The position numbers were made by a program, and so were the translations under genes. From Streptomyces sp. E2N166 (lineage in GTDB: Bacteria; Actinomycetota; Actinomycetes; Streptomycetales; Streptomycetaceae): DNA of 63,460 nt. Positions 46,926 to 56,211 of this stretch are shown one piece after another. The stretch is taken from NCBI RefSeq assembly GCF_003671715.1, contig NZ_RAIF01000006.1, forward strand, positions 1,211,788-1,275,247, given 5' to 3'. Below the pieces are notes generated by a model. The model was not told where the DNA came from and did no database searches. It saw only the letters and a list, made by a program, of their open reading frames with translations. Position 1 is the stretch's first letter, and every line of letters starts with the position of its first letter.

Positions 46926-47438
46926 CTACTTCGCCTCGGAACCGCCGTCGGACTTCTTCGGCTGCTCGTCGGTCTTCGCCTCGGCGGGCGCGGCGTCGAC
47001 GGTCGGCTCGTCGGCCGGCTCGTCGTCCGCGTCCTTCTTGCCGAGGTCGACGGACTTGCCGTCGGAGGCGGCAGCGTCGTCGGCGGAGGCGTCGGTCTCG
47101 GTGAGGGAGGAGGCGTCGTCCGGCACGACGTCGGCGTCGGACTTCAGGTCGTGCTCGATGCCGTGGACGATGCGGTTGTACTCGTCGTCGGTGAGGACGG
47201 CACCGATGGAGTTCTTGGCGAAGAGCAGCTCGACGCCCGGCCCGGCGTCGAGGAGGACCGTGTCCTCGTTGACCTCCTTGACCGTGCCGTACATGCCCCC
47301 GATGGTGCGGACTCCGGAACCGGGCTGCATCTGGTTCCGCATGTCGGCGGCCTGCTGCTGCTTCTTCTTCGCCGACCGGGTCATCAGGAACATGGCCCCG
47401 ATGAGCACGATGAACGGGAGGAGGGTCACGAGACTCAC
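46926..47438 (-). CDS. yajC: Preprotein translocase accessory protein YajC
   Basis: Small single-pass membrane protein that associates with SecDF. 170 residues: N-terminal helix LVTLLPFIVLIGAMFLM, a basic stop (RSAKKKQQQ), the YajC core (MQPGSGVRTIGGMYGTV, DTVLLDAGPGVELLFAK), and an unusually long acidic Ala/Asp/Glu tail of about 75 residues, making it longer than the roughly 110 residues of the E. coli protein. GTG start at 47438. Confidence 0.95.
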   Translation of the reverse strand: MSLVTLLPFIVLIGAMFLMTRSAKKKQQQAADMRNQMQPGSGVRTIGGMYGTVKEVNEDTVLLDAGPGVELLFAKNSIGAVLTDDEYNRIVHGIEHDLKSDADVVPDDASSLTETDASADDAAASDGKSVDLGKKDADDEPADEPTVDAAPAEAKTDEQPKKSDGGSEAK

Positions 47439-47613
47439 GGGTCGGTACTTCCTTCACACGACCGCGATGGTGAGCGGCCTGATGGTTGGGGGTGTGTGCG
47501 CCGCCGACAAGGGCGGCATCGGCGGAGTCTAAGCGAGTCCGCGCGCATGGAACAACGCTCAGCATGGCACCGGGGTTCCTGCTCCGGCGAATGTCCTCTT
47601 CGTGACGGTGTCG

Positions 47614-48687
47614 TCACGCCCCGAACAAGTCCTGTTGTCCGTTTCCCGAACTCTGCGAACGCGGCGGGGTGAGGCCGAGGTGCGCCCATGCGGCCGGGGT
47701 CGCCACGCGTCCGCGCGGGGTGCGGGCGAGCAGACCCTCCCGTACGAGGAAGGGTTCGGCGACCTCTTCCACTGTCTCACGCTCCTCCCCCACGGCGACG
47801 GCGAGCGTGGACAGGCCGACGGGACCGCCGCCGAACAGCTTGAGCAGGGCCTCCAGCACACCCCGGTCCAGCCGGTCCAGGCCCCGGGCGTCGACCTCGT
47901 AGACCGCGAGGGCGGCCGCGGCGATCTCCTGGGTGATCAGGCCGTCGGCCTTGACCTGGGCGTAGTCCCGGACCCGGCGCAGCAGGCGGTTGGCGATGCG
48001 GGGGGTGCCCCGGGAGCGGCCGGCGATCTCGGCGGCGCCGGCGGTGTCGATCTCGACGTCGAGCAGGCCCGCCGAGCGGTGGATGACGCGTTCCAGTTCG
48101 GCCGGTCCGTAGAACTCCATGTGCGCGGTGAACCCGAAGCGGTCGCGCAACGGGGGCGGCAGCAGCCCCGCGCGCGTGGTGGCGCCGACCAGGGTGAAGG
48201 GCGGCAGCTCCAGGGGGATGGCGGTGGCGCCCGGGCCCTTGCCGACGATGACGTCGACGCGGAAGTCCTCCATCGCCATGTAGAGCATCTCCTCGGCGGG
48301 CCTCGACATGCGGTGGATCTCGTCGAGGAAGAGGACCTCGCCCTCCTGGAGGGAGGAGAGGATCGCCGCGAGGTCGCCGGCGTGCTGGATGGCGGGGCCG
48401 GAGGTGATGCGGATGGGGGCGCCCATCTCGGCCGCGATGATCATCGAGAGGGTGGTCTTGCCGAGGCCGGGGGCGCCGGAGAGCAGCACGTGGTCGGCGG
48501 TCGCCCCACGCGCGCGTGCGGCGCGCAGCACGAGGTCGAGCTGCTCGCGGACCTTCTCCTGGCCGATGAACTCGCCCAGGTCCTTGGGGCGCAGGGCGGC
48601 CTCCACGGCCTGGTCCTCGCCGTCGGCGGACGCACCCACCAGCCGTTCGCCCGCGGCGTCCGTGTCGGTCGTGTCGTCCCAGTTCAT
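47614..48687 (-). CDS. ruvB: Holliday junction branch-migration helicase RuvB
   Basis: AAA+ motor for branch migration with RuvA. 357 residues: a 30-residue acidic N-terminal extension, Walker [11 protein letters not shown], Walker [10 protein letters not shown], sensor [10 protein letters not shown] and the winged-helix C-terminus ([25 protein letters not shown]). Last gene of ruvCAB, 27 bp after ruvA. No terminator was clear. Confidence 0.97.
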   Translation of the reverse strand: MNWDDTTDTDAAGERLVGASADGEDQAVEAALRPKDLGEFIGQEKVREQLDLVLRAARARGATADHVLLSGAPGLGKTTLSMIIAAEMGAPIRITSGPAIQHAGDLAAILSSLQEGEVLFLDEIHRMSRPAEEMLYMAMEDFRVDVIVGKGPGATAIPLELPPFTLVGATTRAGLLPPPLRDRFGFTAHMEFYGPAELERVIHRSAGLLDVEIDTAGAAEIAGRSRGTPRIANRLLRRVRDYAQVKADGLITQEIAAAALAVYEVDARGLDRLDRGVLEALLKLFGGGPVGLSTLAVAVGEERETVEEVAEPFLVREGLLARTPRGRVATPAAWAHLGLTPPRSQSSGNGQQDLFGA

Positions 48688-48714
48688 GTGGTGTGCCTCG
48701 GCTCTCGGTACGGG

Positions 48715-49320
48715 CTATCGGGCGCGGTTCAGGGTCTGCAGGGCCGCCTTCAGCAGCTGCCCCACCTGGGGCGTTCCCCCTGCGGCCGCCGCCTGGGGCG
48801 CCACGGCGGAGACGGCCTCGTCGGCCTCGCGGGTCGCGTACCCGAGGCCGATGAGCGCCGCGTGCAGCTGGTCGCGCCAGCCGGCGCTGACCGGCGCGCC
48901 GACGGCGGGGGCCCCGATGGGCTCGCCGAGCCGGTCCTTCAGTTCCAGGAGCAGCTTCTGCGCGCCCTTCTTGCCGATACCGGGAACGGCGGTGAGCGCC
49001 TTCTCGTCGCCGGTGGAGACAGCTCTGCGCAGGGCGTCGGGACTGTGCACGGCGAGCATCGCCTGGGCCAGCCGGGGGCCGACGCCGCTGGCCGTCTGGA
49101 GCAGCACGAAGACCTGGCGCTCGTCGTCGTCGGCGAAGCCGTACAGGGTGAGCGAGTCCTCGCGGACGACGAGCGAGGTGGCGAGCTTGGCGGGCTTGCC
49201 GATGCGGAGGGTGGAGAGCGTGTTCGGCGTGCACTGGACGGCCATGCCGACGCCGCCGACCTCGACCACCGCGGCGTCGGGGGCGAGGGCGGCGACCGTG
49301 CCGCTGACGAAGGCGATCAT
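48715..49320 (-). CDS. ruvA: Holliday junction DNA-binding protein RuvA
   Basis: Tetrameric junction binder. 201 residues from the ATG at 49320, which overlaps the ruvC stop (ATGA). The OB-fold N-terminus ([12 protein letters not shown]), the helix-hairpin-helix pair ([15 protein letters not shown] and [18 protein letters not shown]) and the C-terminal RuvB-contact domain ([16 protein letters not shown]) are all visible. Confidence 0.96.
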   Translation of the reverse strand: MIAFVSGTVAALAPDAAVVEVGGVGMAVQCTPNTLSTLRIGKPAKLATSLVVREDSLTLYGFADDDERQVFVLLQTASGVGPRLAQAMLAVHSPDALRRAVSTGDEKALTAVPGIGKKGAQKLLLELKDRLGEPIGAPAVGAPVSAGWRDQLHAALIGLGYATREADEAVSAVAPQAAAAGGTPQVGQLLKAALQTLNRAR

Positions 49321-49883
49321 GTCGTACGGCCTTTCGGTGCGGTCGGGGCTTTCGGGGTCTTCGGGGCTTTCGAGGCGTGCAGGGCCACGGCCTGCTGGAG
49401 CCGGTTCTGTGCGGGGGCACGCCAGATGTGGCAGATGGCGAGCGCGAGGGCGTCGGCGGCGTCGGCGGGCCTGGGCGGTTCGGCGAGCCGCAGCAGCCGG
49501 GTGACCATGGCACCGACCTGCGCCTTGTCGGCGCGTCCGCTGCCGGTGACGGCGGCCTTGACCTCGCTGGGGGTGTGCAGGGCGACGGGGATGCCGCGGC
49601 GGGAGGCGCACAGGATGGCGACGGCGCTGGCCTGGGCGGTGCCCATGACCGTGCGGACGTTGTGCTGGCTGAAGACGCGCTCCACGGCGACGTACTGAGG
49701 ACGGTGCTCGTCCAGCCACTGCTCGATGCCCTGCTCGACGGCGACCAGGCGGTGGCCGAGTTCCGCGTTCGCGGGCGTACGGACCACTCCGACGCCGAGC
49801 ATGGTGAGCGGCCGCCCCGCGACGCCCTCCACGACACCGATCCCGCAGCGGGTCAGCCCCGGGTCCACCCCCAGTACGCGCAA
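49317..49883 (-). CDS. ruvC: Crossover junction endodeoxyribonuclease RuvC
   Basis: Holliday junction resolvase. 188 residues from a TTG at 49883 with GAGGGGAG 8 bases upstream. Catalytic acids: Asp7 in [12 protein letters not shown], Glu in [11 protein letters not shown], and the Asp pair in [15 protein letters not shown]. The C-terminus carries a Lys/Pro/Ala-rich tail with [13 protein letters not shown], coded by short repeated GC-rich words. First gene of ruvCAB, under a DNA-damage promoter. Confidence 0.96.
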   Translation of the reverse strand: MRVLGVDPGLTRCGIGVVEGVAGRPLTMLGVGVVRTPANAELGHRLVAVEQGIEQWLDEHRPQYVAVERVFSQHNVRTVMGTAQASAVAILCASRRGIPVALHTPSEVKAAVTGSGRADKAQVGAMVTRLLRLAEPPRPADAADALALAICHIWRAPAQNRLQQAVALHASKAPKTPKAPTAPKGRTT

Positions 49884-49919
49884 CGCACGGCTCCCCTCAC
49901 ATCGATCGCCTGTTTGTGC

Positions 49920-49942
49920 AGGCTATCGGGTGCCACCGACAA
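49920..49942 (-). promoter_or_regulatory. RecA-NDp/PafBC DNA-damage promoter of ruvCAB
   Basis: TTGTCGGTG, 8 nt, TAGCCT on the minus strand: an exact match to TTGTCRGTG-N8-TAnnnT. The predicted start site is near 49913, giving a 30-nt leader with the ruvC ribosome site. Confidence 0.8.
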
Positions 49943-49946
49943 CGGC

Positions 49947-49976
49947 GGCGGGCCGGGGACGTGTCCCCGGCCCGCC
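49947..49976 (-). terminator. yebC terminator
   Basis: 14-bp perfect stem (49947-49960 with 49963-49976) with a minimal 2-nt loop (in practice a slightly shorter stem and larger loop), 25 bp past the yebC stop and directly before the ruvC promoter. Confidence 0.75.
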
Positions 49977-50000
49977 GGAATCGTCGTGCGCGCGGCGGTG

Positions 50001-50753
50001 CTACGCGTCGACCTTCTCCATGACCTCGTCGCTCACGTCGAAGTTGGCGAAGACGTTCTGCACGTCGTCGCTGTCCTCCAGGGCGTCGATCAGCCTGAAG
50101 ATCTTCCGTGCGCCCTCCTCGTCCAGCTCGACCTGCATGGTCGGAACGAAGTTGGCGTCGGCGGACTCGTAGTCGATGCCGGCGTCCTGGAGGGCGGTGC
50201 GGACCGCGACCAGGTCGGTGGCCTCGCTGAGTACCTCGAAGGTCTCGCCGAGGTCGTTGACCTCCTCGGCGCCCGCGTCCAGGACGGCGGCCAGGACGTC
50301 GTCCTCGCCCAGCTCGCCCTTGGGCACGATCACGACGCCCTTGCGGTTGAACAGGTACGACACCGAGCCCGGGTCGGCCATGGAGCCGCCGTTGCGGGTC
50401 ATGGCGACGCGGACGTCGGAGGCGGCGCGGTTGCGGTTGTCGGTGAGGCACTCGATGAGTACCGCGACACCGTTCGGACCGTAACCCTCGTACATGATCG
50501 TCTCGTAGTCGGCGCCGCCGGCCTCGAGGCCACCGCCGCGCTTGACCGCGGAGTCGATGTTCTTGTTCGGGACCGACTGCTTCTTCGCCTTCTGGATGGC
50601 GTCGTAGAGCGTCGGGTTGCCCTCGATGTCGACGCCCCCCATCCGGGCCGCGACCTCGATGTTCTTGATCAGCTTCGCGAAGAGCTTGCCGCGCTTGGCA
50701 TCGATGACGGCCTTCTTGTGCTTCGTCGTGGCCCATTTAGAGTGGCCGGACAT
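50001..50753 (-). CDS. yebC: YebC/PmpR family protein
   Basis: Family described as DNA-binding regulator and, more recently, as a translation factor at polyproline stalls. 250 residues. [22 protein letters not shown] at the N-terminus (broken here as [15 protein letters not shown]), [20 protein letters not shown] and [13 protein letters not shown] are family hallmarks. It is next to ruvC, as in many bacteria, but has its own terminator. Confidence 0.96.
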   Translation of the reverse strand: MSGHSKWATTKHKKAVIDAKRGKLFAKLIKNIEVAARMGGVDIEGNPTLYDAIQKAKKQSVPNKNIDSAVKRGGGLEAGGADYETIMYEGYGPNGVAVLIECLTDNRNRAASDVRVAMTRNGGSMADPGSVSYLFNRKGVVIVPKGELGEDDVLAAVLDAGAEEVNDLGETFEVLSEATDLVAVRTALQDAGIDYESADANFVPTMQVELDEEGARKIFRLIDALEDSDDVQNVFANFDVSDEVMEKVDA

Positions 50754-50804
50754 CTGCCTGTCTCCTTCGCGTAACCCGTCTTTGAACGAACGAACGCAGG
50801 AATC

Positions 50805-51413
50805 CTACAAGGACTCCGCCGCCCGGTTCGCGCGCACCATGTCGGCGAAGAGGCGGTGCACGCGGTGGTCGCCGGTCAGCTCCGGGTGGAACGACGTGGC
50901 CAGAGCGTTGCCCTGGCGGACCGCGACGATGTGGCCCTCGTGCTCGGCGAGCACCTCGGCCGTGGCGCCCACGGACTCCACCCAGGGGGCGCGGATGAAG
51001 ACGCCCTCCACAGGATCGCCCTCGACGCCCTTGATGCCGACGGCCGCCTCGAAGGACTCGTTCTGCCGTCCGAAGGCGTTGCGCCGCACGATCATGTCGA
51101 TGCCGCCGACCGTCTCCTGCCCGGAGCGCGGGTCGAGGATCTTGTCGGCCAGCAGGATCATGCCGGCGCAGGTGCCGTAGACGGGCAGTCCGTCCCGCAC
51201 ACGCGCGCGGAGGGGCTCCATCATTCCGAAGAGGACGGCCAGTTTGGAGATGGTGGTGGACTCGCCGCCGGGCAGGACCAGGCCGTCGACCTCGGCGAGT
51301 TCTTCGGGGCGCCTGACCGGCCTGGCCACGGCGTCGGCCGTGGCCAGGGCGACGAGGTGCTCCCGTACGTCGCCCTGGAGGGCCAGGACGCCGATGACGG
51401 GGGTGTCGCTCAT
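50805..51413 (-). CDS. pdxT: Pyridoxal 5'-phosphate synthase glutaminase subunit PdxT
   Basis: Supplies ammonia to PdxS for vitamin B6 synthesis. 202 residues. [13 protein letters not shown] at the N-terminus, [11 protein letters not shown], catalytic Cys in [13 protein letters not shown] and the His/Glu pair in FHPELTGD. It lies 18 bp downstream of pdxS. Confidence 0.97.
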   Translation of the reverse strand: MSDTPVIGVLALQGDVREHLVALATADAVARPVRRPEELAEVDGLVLPGGESTTISKLAVLFGMMEPLRARVRDGLPVYGTCAGMILLADKILDPRSGQETVGGIDMIVRRNAFGRQNESFEAAVGIKGVEGDPVEGVFIRAPWVESVGATAEVLAEHEGHIVAVRQGNALATSFHPELTGDHRVHRLFADMVRANRAAESL

Positions 51414-51431
51414 GGTTGCGGTGTCCTCGTC

Positions 51432-52343
51432 CTACCAGCCGCGGTTCGCGTAGCGCTCGGTCTCGGGGAGGGTGTCGCAGTTGATGCCGACCATGGCCTC
51501 GCCGAGGTTGCGGGACGCCTCCGCGATGATCTTCGGGTCGTCGTAGAAGGTGGTCGCCTTCACGATGGCGGCGGCGCGCTTGGCCGGGTCACCGGACTTG
51601 AAGATGCCGGAGCCGACGAAGACGCCCTCGGCGCCGAGCTGGCGCATGAGCGCGGCGTCGGCCGGGGTGGCGACACCGCCGGCGGAGAAGAGGACCACGG
51701 GGAGCTTGCCCAGCTCGGCGACCTCCCGGACCAGCTCGTACGGGGCGCGCAGCTCCTTGGCGGCGGCGTACAGCTCGTTGTTGTCGTAGCCGCGCAGCCG
51801 GGCGATCTCGTTCTTGATCTGGCGCAGGTGGCGGACGGCCTCGACGACGTTGCCGGTGCCGGCCTCGCCCTTGGAGCGGATCATCGCGGCGCCCTCGGCG
51901 ATGCGGCGCAGGGCCTCACCGAGGTTGGTGGCGCCGCAGACGAAGGGGGTGGTGAAGGCGAACTTGTCGCTGTGGTTGACCTCGTCGGCCGGGGTGAGGA
52001 CCTCGGACTCGTCGATGTAGTCGACGCCGAGGGACTGCAGGACCTGGGCCTCGACGAAGTGGCCGATGCGGGACTTGGCCATCACGGGGATGGAGACCGC
52101 GCCGATGATGCCCTCGATCATGTCCGGGTCGGACATCCGGGCCACGCCGCCGTCCTTGCGGATGTCGGCCGGGACCCGCTCCAGGGCCATGACGGCGACG
52201 GCGCCCGCGTCCTCGGCGATCTTCGCCTGCTCCGGCGTGACGACGTCCATGATCACGCCGCCCTTGAGCTGCTCGGCCATGCCGCGCTTCACGCGGGCGG
52301 TGCCGGTCTCGGGGGTCTGGTTCTCGGAGAGCGTGCTGGACAC
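51432..52343 (-). CDS. pdxS: Pyridoxal 5'-phosphate synthase subunit PdxS
   Basis: Forms PLP from ribose 5-phosphate, glyceraldehyde 3-phosphate and ammonia. 303 residues from the GTG at 52343 (GAGG before it). [20 protein letters not shown], the Schiff-base Lys regions (IMDV..., [25 protein letters not shown]) and [20 protein letters not shown] are visible in pieces. The open frame upstream (to 52412) is not PdxS-like. Several TGGACC-like words lie in the 144 bp upstream. Confidence 0.97.
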   Translation of the reverse strand: MSSTLSENQTPETGTARVKRGMAEQLKGGVIMDVVTPEQAKIAEDAGAVAVMALERVPADIRKDGGVARMSDPDMIEGIIGAVSIPVMAKSRIGHFVEAQVLQSLGVDYIDESEVLTPADEVNHSDKFAFTTPFVCGATNLGEALRRIAEGAAMIRSKGEAGTGNVVEAVRHLRQIKNEIARLRGYDNNELYAAAKELRAPYELVREVAELGKLPVVLFSAGGVATPADAALMRQLGAEGVFVGSGIFKSGDPAKRAAAIVKATTFYDDPKIIAEASRNLGEAMVGINCDTLPETERYANRGW

Positions 52344-52395
52344 GGGTACCTCACTGAAGGAAGGGGGGTTTGTGCAGCTCCGAGGAAACGCGAAC

Positions 52396-52448
52396 GGACC
52401 AGGCCGCAGCAAGGGCCAATGGACAGCCGGTGGATCCTTTTGGACCGG
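52396..52448. promoter_or_regulatory. Cluster of TGGACC-like words upstream of pdxS
   Basis: On the plus strand CGGACC (52396), TGGACA (52420), TGGATC (52431) and TGGACC (52441) lie 24, 11 and 10 bp apart. Helically phased direct repeats upstream of a PLP synthase operon would suit a MocR/PdxR-type regulator, but the PdxR motif of this group is not known to me and no pdxR gene is in the window. Confidence 0.3.
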
Positions 52449-52487
52449 GGCGCGGAACGCCCGCCGGGGCGACGGGAGACGTGGGCT

Positions 52488-53030
52488 CTACGCCGCCCTG
52501 TCCACCAGGGCCGCCGGCGACTCGTCGTCCATCTCGAAGGCCAGCGGGAAGGGAGCGTGTCCGGCGAGGCGGAACCAGCGGACCTTGCGGTGCTCGCGCA
52601 GCCTGCGCGCGGCTCCCACCGCGTCGTTGTGGAACCGCCGGGCCATCGGGACGCGCCGTACGGCCTCGGCCAACTCGTGGATCGCCTCCTCTCCCCCGGG
52701 CGCCTCGCGCAGGATGTCCACCTGCGGCGGGTCGGCGAACACCGCCCGCAGGGCCTGGCTCAGCTCGCTCTCGGCGACCTCCCGGTGCTCCTCCTCGGCC
52801 TGCCGGGCGGCGTGGGCGGCCTCGTACAGGACGATGGAGGCGGCCGGGTCGAGCACACCGGAGGTGGCGAGTTCCTGGGCCACGGACGCCCTGCGCAGCA
52901 GCTGCGCGTCGAGGGCGGCACGGGCGGCGTCGATCCGGGCGTGCAGCCGGTCCAGCCGCCCCGCCGTCCAGCTCAGGTACAGGCCGATCGCCACGAGGAC
53001 GGCCAGGATCCAGATGAGGGTTGCGGTCAC
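52488..53030 (-). CDS. LemA-like membrane protein
   Basis: 180 residues from the GTG at 53030 (AGGG nine bases upstream); a TTG at 53039 abuts the ribosome site and is less likely. An N-terminal transmembrane helix (LIWILAVLVAIGLYLSW) is followed by a long helical domain with RIDAARAALDAQLLRRASVAQ, which resembles the LemA signature, and a C-terminal helix pair (FHNDAVGAARRLREHRK). Function unknown. It is between pimA and pdxS. Confidence 0.7.
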   Translation of the reverse strand: MTATLIWILAVLVAIGLYLSWTAGRLDRLHARIDAARAALDAQLLRRASVAQELATSGVLDPAASIVLYEAAHAARQAEEEHREVAESELSQALRAVFADPPQVDILREAPGGEEAIHELAEAVRRVPMARRFHNDAVGAARRLREHRKVRWFRLAGHAPFPLAFEMDDESPAALVDRAA

Positions 53031-53191
53031 GGGGCGCAACCCTACGGGAGCGCTCCGCCGGGCCGGCGGGGTGCCTCGGTGCGGGCGCCGCCGGGGGCCG
53101 CCGCCCCCGGGCCCCCGCTTTCGGCGTGGACGGCCTCGTCCTCAGACGCCGGACGGGCCGAGGATTCCGAACGTCGGCTGGAGAGTCAGCC

Positions 53192-54355
53192 TCACTCCCG
53201 CGCCAGGCCGAATCTCGCCCTCAGCCCCGTCGCCCGGTCGTCCGCCGCCACCGCTGCCGCGCCCGCCGTGACCGTCTCGTAGACCGACAGGATGTCCGCG
53301 CCGACCGTGGACCAGTCGAAGCGCCGTACGTGGGCGCTGCCCCGTTCCCGCAGGACGGTGCGGCGCTCCGGGTCCGCGAGGAGCCGTACCGCCGCGTCGG
53401 CCAGGGCGTCGGCGTCCTCGTTGGGGAACAGTTCACCGGCCGCCCCCCGGTCGAGGACCTGGGCGAAGGCGTCCAGGTCCGAGGCGAGTACGGGGGCGCC
53501 GGCCGACATGGCCTCGACCAGGATGATCCCGAAGCTCTCGCCGCCGGTGTTGGGGGCCACGTACAGGTCGACGCTGCGCAGGAAGCGGGCCTTGTCCTCG
53601 TCGCTGACCATGCCGAGGAACTCCACCCGGGGGCGCAGCTCGGCGGGCAGGGACGCCACGGCCTCCTTCTCGTCGCCGCGCCCGGCGACGAGCAGCCGGG
53701 CCCCGGGGCGGGCGGCGAGGATCTTCGGCAGCGCCCGCATCAGCACCGGCAGGCCCTTGCGGGGTTCGTCGATGCGCCCTATGAAGCCGATCGTGTCGCC
53801 CTGCCACTCGGGCTTCGGCTCGGCGCCCGCGAAGAAGTCGACGTCGACGCCGTTGGGGATGACGACCGCGTCCCCGCCGAGGTGCTCGACGAGGGTCCGG
53901 CGGGCGTACTCGCTCACCGCGATGCGGGCGCTGATCTTCTCCAGGGCGGCCTGGAGGATCGAGTACGCGGCGATCATCGCGCGGGAGCGGGGGTTGGACG
54001 TGTGGAAGGTCGCCACGATCGGGCCCTGTGCCGCCCAGCAGGTCAGCAGGCCGAGCGAGGGCGAGGTCGGTTCGTGGATGTGGATGACGTCGAAGGCGCC
54101 GTCGTGCAGCCAGCGCCGCACCCGGGCCGCCGACAGGAAGCCGAAGTTGAGGCGGGCCACCGAGCCGTTGTACGGGACCGGCACCGCGCGGCCGGCCGAG
54201 ACGACGTACGGCGGCAGTGGGGTGTCGTCGTCGGCGGGGGCGAGTACGGAGACCTCGTGACCGAGACGGATGAAGTACTCGGCCAGGTCCCGGATGTGGA
54301 ACTGGACGCCGCCCGGCACGTCCCAGGAGTAGGGGCAGACGATGCCGATCCTCAC
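53192..54355 (-). CDS. pimA: Phosphatidylinositol alpha-mannosyltransferase (PimA type)
   Basis: GT4 glycosyltransferase that transfers mannose from GDP-mannose to phosphatidylinositol on the inner membrane face. 387 residues. N-terminal GIVCPYSWDVPGGVQFHI, HIHEPTSPSLGLL, acceptor/donor segments VIPNGVDVDFF and GRIDEPRKGL, and the EX7E motif in GESFGIILVEAMSAG. The GTG overlaps the acyltransferase stop (GTGA), as in the mycobacterial PIM cluster. Confidence 0.93.
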   Translation of the reverse strand: MRIGIVCPYSWDVPGGVQFHIRDLAEYFIRLGHEVSVLAPADDDTPLPPYVVSAGRAVPVPYNGSVARLNFGFLSAARVRRWLHDGAFDVIHIHEPTSPSLGLLTCWAAQGPIVATFHTSNPRSRAMIAAYSILQAALEKISARIAVSEYARRTLVEHLGGDAVVIPNGVDVDFFAGAEPKPEWQGDTIGFIGRIDEPRKGLPVLMRALPKILAARPGARLLVAGRGDEKEAVASLPAELRPRVEFLGMVSDEDKARFLRSVDLYVAPNTGGESFGIILVEAMSAGAPVLASDLDAFAQVLDRGAAGELFPNEDADALADAAVRLLADPERRTVLRERGSAHVRRFDWSTVGADILSVYETVTAGAAAVAADDRATGLRARFGLARE

Positions 54356-55284
54356 GAGGCGCCCTGCCCGTCGGCCGCCGCGGGGGCCTTGGCGGGGTCG
54401 AGGTCCTTCAGCCACAAGCGCTGGAGCATGTGCCAGTCCTCCGGGTGGTCGGCGATCCCCGTGGCGAAGGCATCGGCCAGCGCCTGTGTCATGACAGACG
54501 TCTTCTCGGCCCGGGTACCTGACTCGGGGACCACCACCGGCGGATGCACCCGGCCCTTCATGACGGGCGACTCGTCGTACCAGAGCGTCACCGGCAGCAG
54601 TCGTGCGCCGGTCTGCAGCGCCAGCAGGGCCGGCCCCGCGGGCATCCGGGCCGTATCGCCGAAGAAGTCGACCTCCACTCCGGAGGCGGACAGGTCGCGG
54701 TCGGCGACCAGGCAGACCAGGCCGCCGTCGCGCAGCCGCCGGGCCAGCGTGCCGAACGCCGTGCCGCCGCTGTGCGGCAGGACCTCCATGCCGAGGCCCT
54801 CGCGGTAGGCGACGAAACGGTCGTAGAGGGTCTCCGGCTTGAGGCGTTCGGCGACCGTGGTGAAGGGGATGCCCAGCTCGGTGGTGACCCAGGCACCCGC
54901 GAGGTCCCAGTTGGCCAGGTGCGGGAGGGCGAGCACCACGCCCTTGCCGGCGTCCATGCCGTCGGTGAGGTGGTGCAGGTCCTCGCCCGCGAAGCCGGAC
55001 CTGATCCGCTCGGTGCTCCACGCGGGGAGACGGAAGGACTCCATCCAGTAGCGCAGGTACGAGCGCATGCCCGCGCGCGAGAGCGCGGCGAGCCGCTCGG
55101 GGCTCGCGTCCGGCACCACGCGCGCGTAGTTGCTCTCCAGGCGCCGTACGCCCGCGCCGCGCTGCTTCCAGGCGACGTCCGCGACCGTGCGGCCGAGCCG
55201 CACGGCGACCGGCTCGGGGAGCTTCCTCACGGTGCTCCAGCCGGCGCCGTACAGGCCGTCGGTCAGCCGGTCCCGAGCGCTCAC
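54352..55284 (-). CDS. Phosphatidylinositol mannoside acyltransferase (HtrB/PatA family)
   Basis: Adds a fatty acyl group to PIM1/PIM2. 310 residues from the GTG at 55284. HX4D catalytic motif in LPHLANWDLAG near residue 127, plus RDLSASGVEVDFFG and GPALLALQTGARLLPV typical of the LpxL/HtrB fold. Both ends overlap neighbours (GTGA at each junction), so pgsA, this gene and pimA form a tightly coupled operon. Confidence 0.9.
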   Translation of the reverse strand: MSARDRLTDGLYGAGWSTVRKLPEPVAVRLGRTVADVAWKQRGAGVRRLESNYARVVPDASPERLAALSRAGMRSYLRYWMESFRLPAWSTERIRSGFAGEDLHHLTDGMDAGKGVVLALPHLANWDLAGAWVTTELGIPFTTVAERLKPETLYDRFVAYREGLGMEVLPHSGGTAFGTLARRLRDGGLVCLVADRDLSASGVEVDFFGDTARMPAGPALLALQTGARLLPVTLWYDESPVMKGRVHPPVVVPESGTRAEKTSVMTQALADAFATGIADHPEDWHMLQRLWLKDLDPAKAPAAADGQGAS

Positions 55285-55949
55285 TTGGCCGCCTCGGTGC
55301 CCTGGCTCTCCTGCGCGGCGGCGTCCGCCTCGGCGGCCTCCCGGCGGACCGTGACGACGCGCTGGATGAGCGTGACGAGGCTGCCGACGGCGACGATCCA
55401 CAGGGCGATCGGCAGCAGGTACTGGATGCCCGGCACGCCGAACGCGTGCAGTCCCGCGAGACCGGCCGCGACCAGCGAGACGACGAGTCGTTCGGCGCGC
55501 TCGACCAGTCCGTTGACGGCGACCGGCAGGCCGATCGACTCGCCGCGCGCCTTGGTGTACGACACCACCTGGCCACTGGCCAGGCAGAAGATCGACACGG
55601 CGCACAGCGCGATGTCGTCGCCGCCGCCCGCGTACCAGAGGGCGAAGCCGCCGAAGATCGCGCCGTCGGCGACCCGGTCCAGCGTGGAGTCCAGGAAGGC
55701 GCCCCAGCGGCTGGAGCGGCCGAGCTGGCGGGCCATGTTGCCGTCGACGAGGTCGGAGAAAACGAAGAGCGTGATCACGACCGTGCCCCAGAAGAACTCA
55801 CCCATGGGGTAGAAGACCAGCGCACCCGCGACCACACCGGCGGTGCCGATCAGCGTGACCGTGTCCGGGCTGACGCCCCGGCGGATGAGAAACGCGGCGA
55901 ACGGTGTGAGGACACGCGTAAAAAATGCACGCGCGTACTTGTTCAGCAT
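55281..55949 (-). CDS. pgsA: Phosphatidylinositol phosphate synthase
   Basis: CDP-alcohol phosphotransferase joining CDP-diacylglycerol and inositol 1-phosphate. 222 residues from the ATG at 55949, six predicted transmembrane helices. The full motif D-G-x2-A-R-x8-G-x3-D-x3-D is present in DLVDGNMARQLG and WGAFLDSTLDRVAD. Together with the next two genes it builds the phosphatidylinositol mannosides. Confidence 0.92.
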   Translation of the reverse strand: MLNKYARAFFTRVLTPFAAFLIRRGVSPDTVTLIGTAGVVAGALVFYPMGEFFWGTVVITLFVFSDLVDGNMARQLGRSSRWGAFLDSTLDRVADGAIFGGFALWYAGGGDDIALCAVSIFCLASGQVVSYTKARGESIGLPVAVNGLVERAERLVVSLVAAGLAGLHAFGVPGIQYLLPIALWIVAVGSLVTLIQRVVTVRREAAEADAAAQESQGTEAAK

Positions 55950-56211
55950 GGCCTTCCCGACGGTCGGTGTGGCCGCGGCCCCTGCTGGCCACCGGCTGGC
56001 CCATCGTAGCCACGCGCGCGCGGGGGCGACGGACGGGCACCCTGAGCCCCTGGTGGGCGGCCGGTGGGCGGCGGGATCGGGCCCGTCGTATGGACGCGGC
56101 GTGACGGGAGTGGAAAGCTCGAAGGACCGCGGGCGTCGCCGGAGCCGCCAGTGCACGCGGTCCCGCGTGTCCGCGCCCACAGTGACCTCACCGTGCACGG
56201 GAGGCAAGGAC
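55950..56211. other. pgsA/EF-G-like divergent intergenic region
   Basis: 262 bp between divergent genes. It must hold two promoters; no clear hexamer pair, operator or small gene was found. The GGAGGCAAGGAC ribosome site of the plus-strand gene ends it. Confidence 0.4.

Noticed and set aside
47488..47510. Possible PafBC box before yajC (TTGTCGGCG on the minus strand)
   Set aside because: One mismatch in the box, and the -10 position reads ACCCCC, which does not fit TAnnnT.
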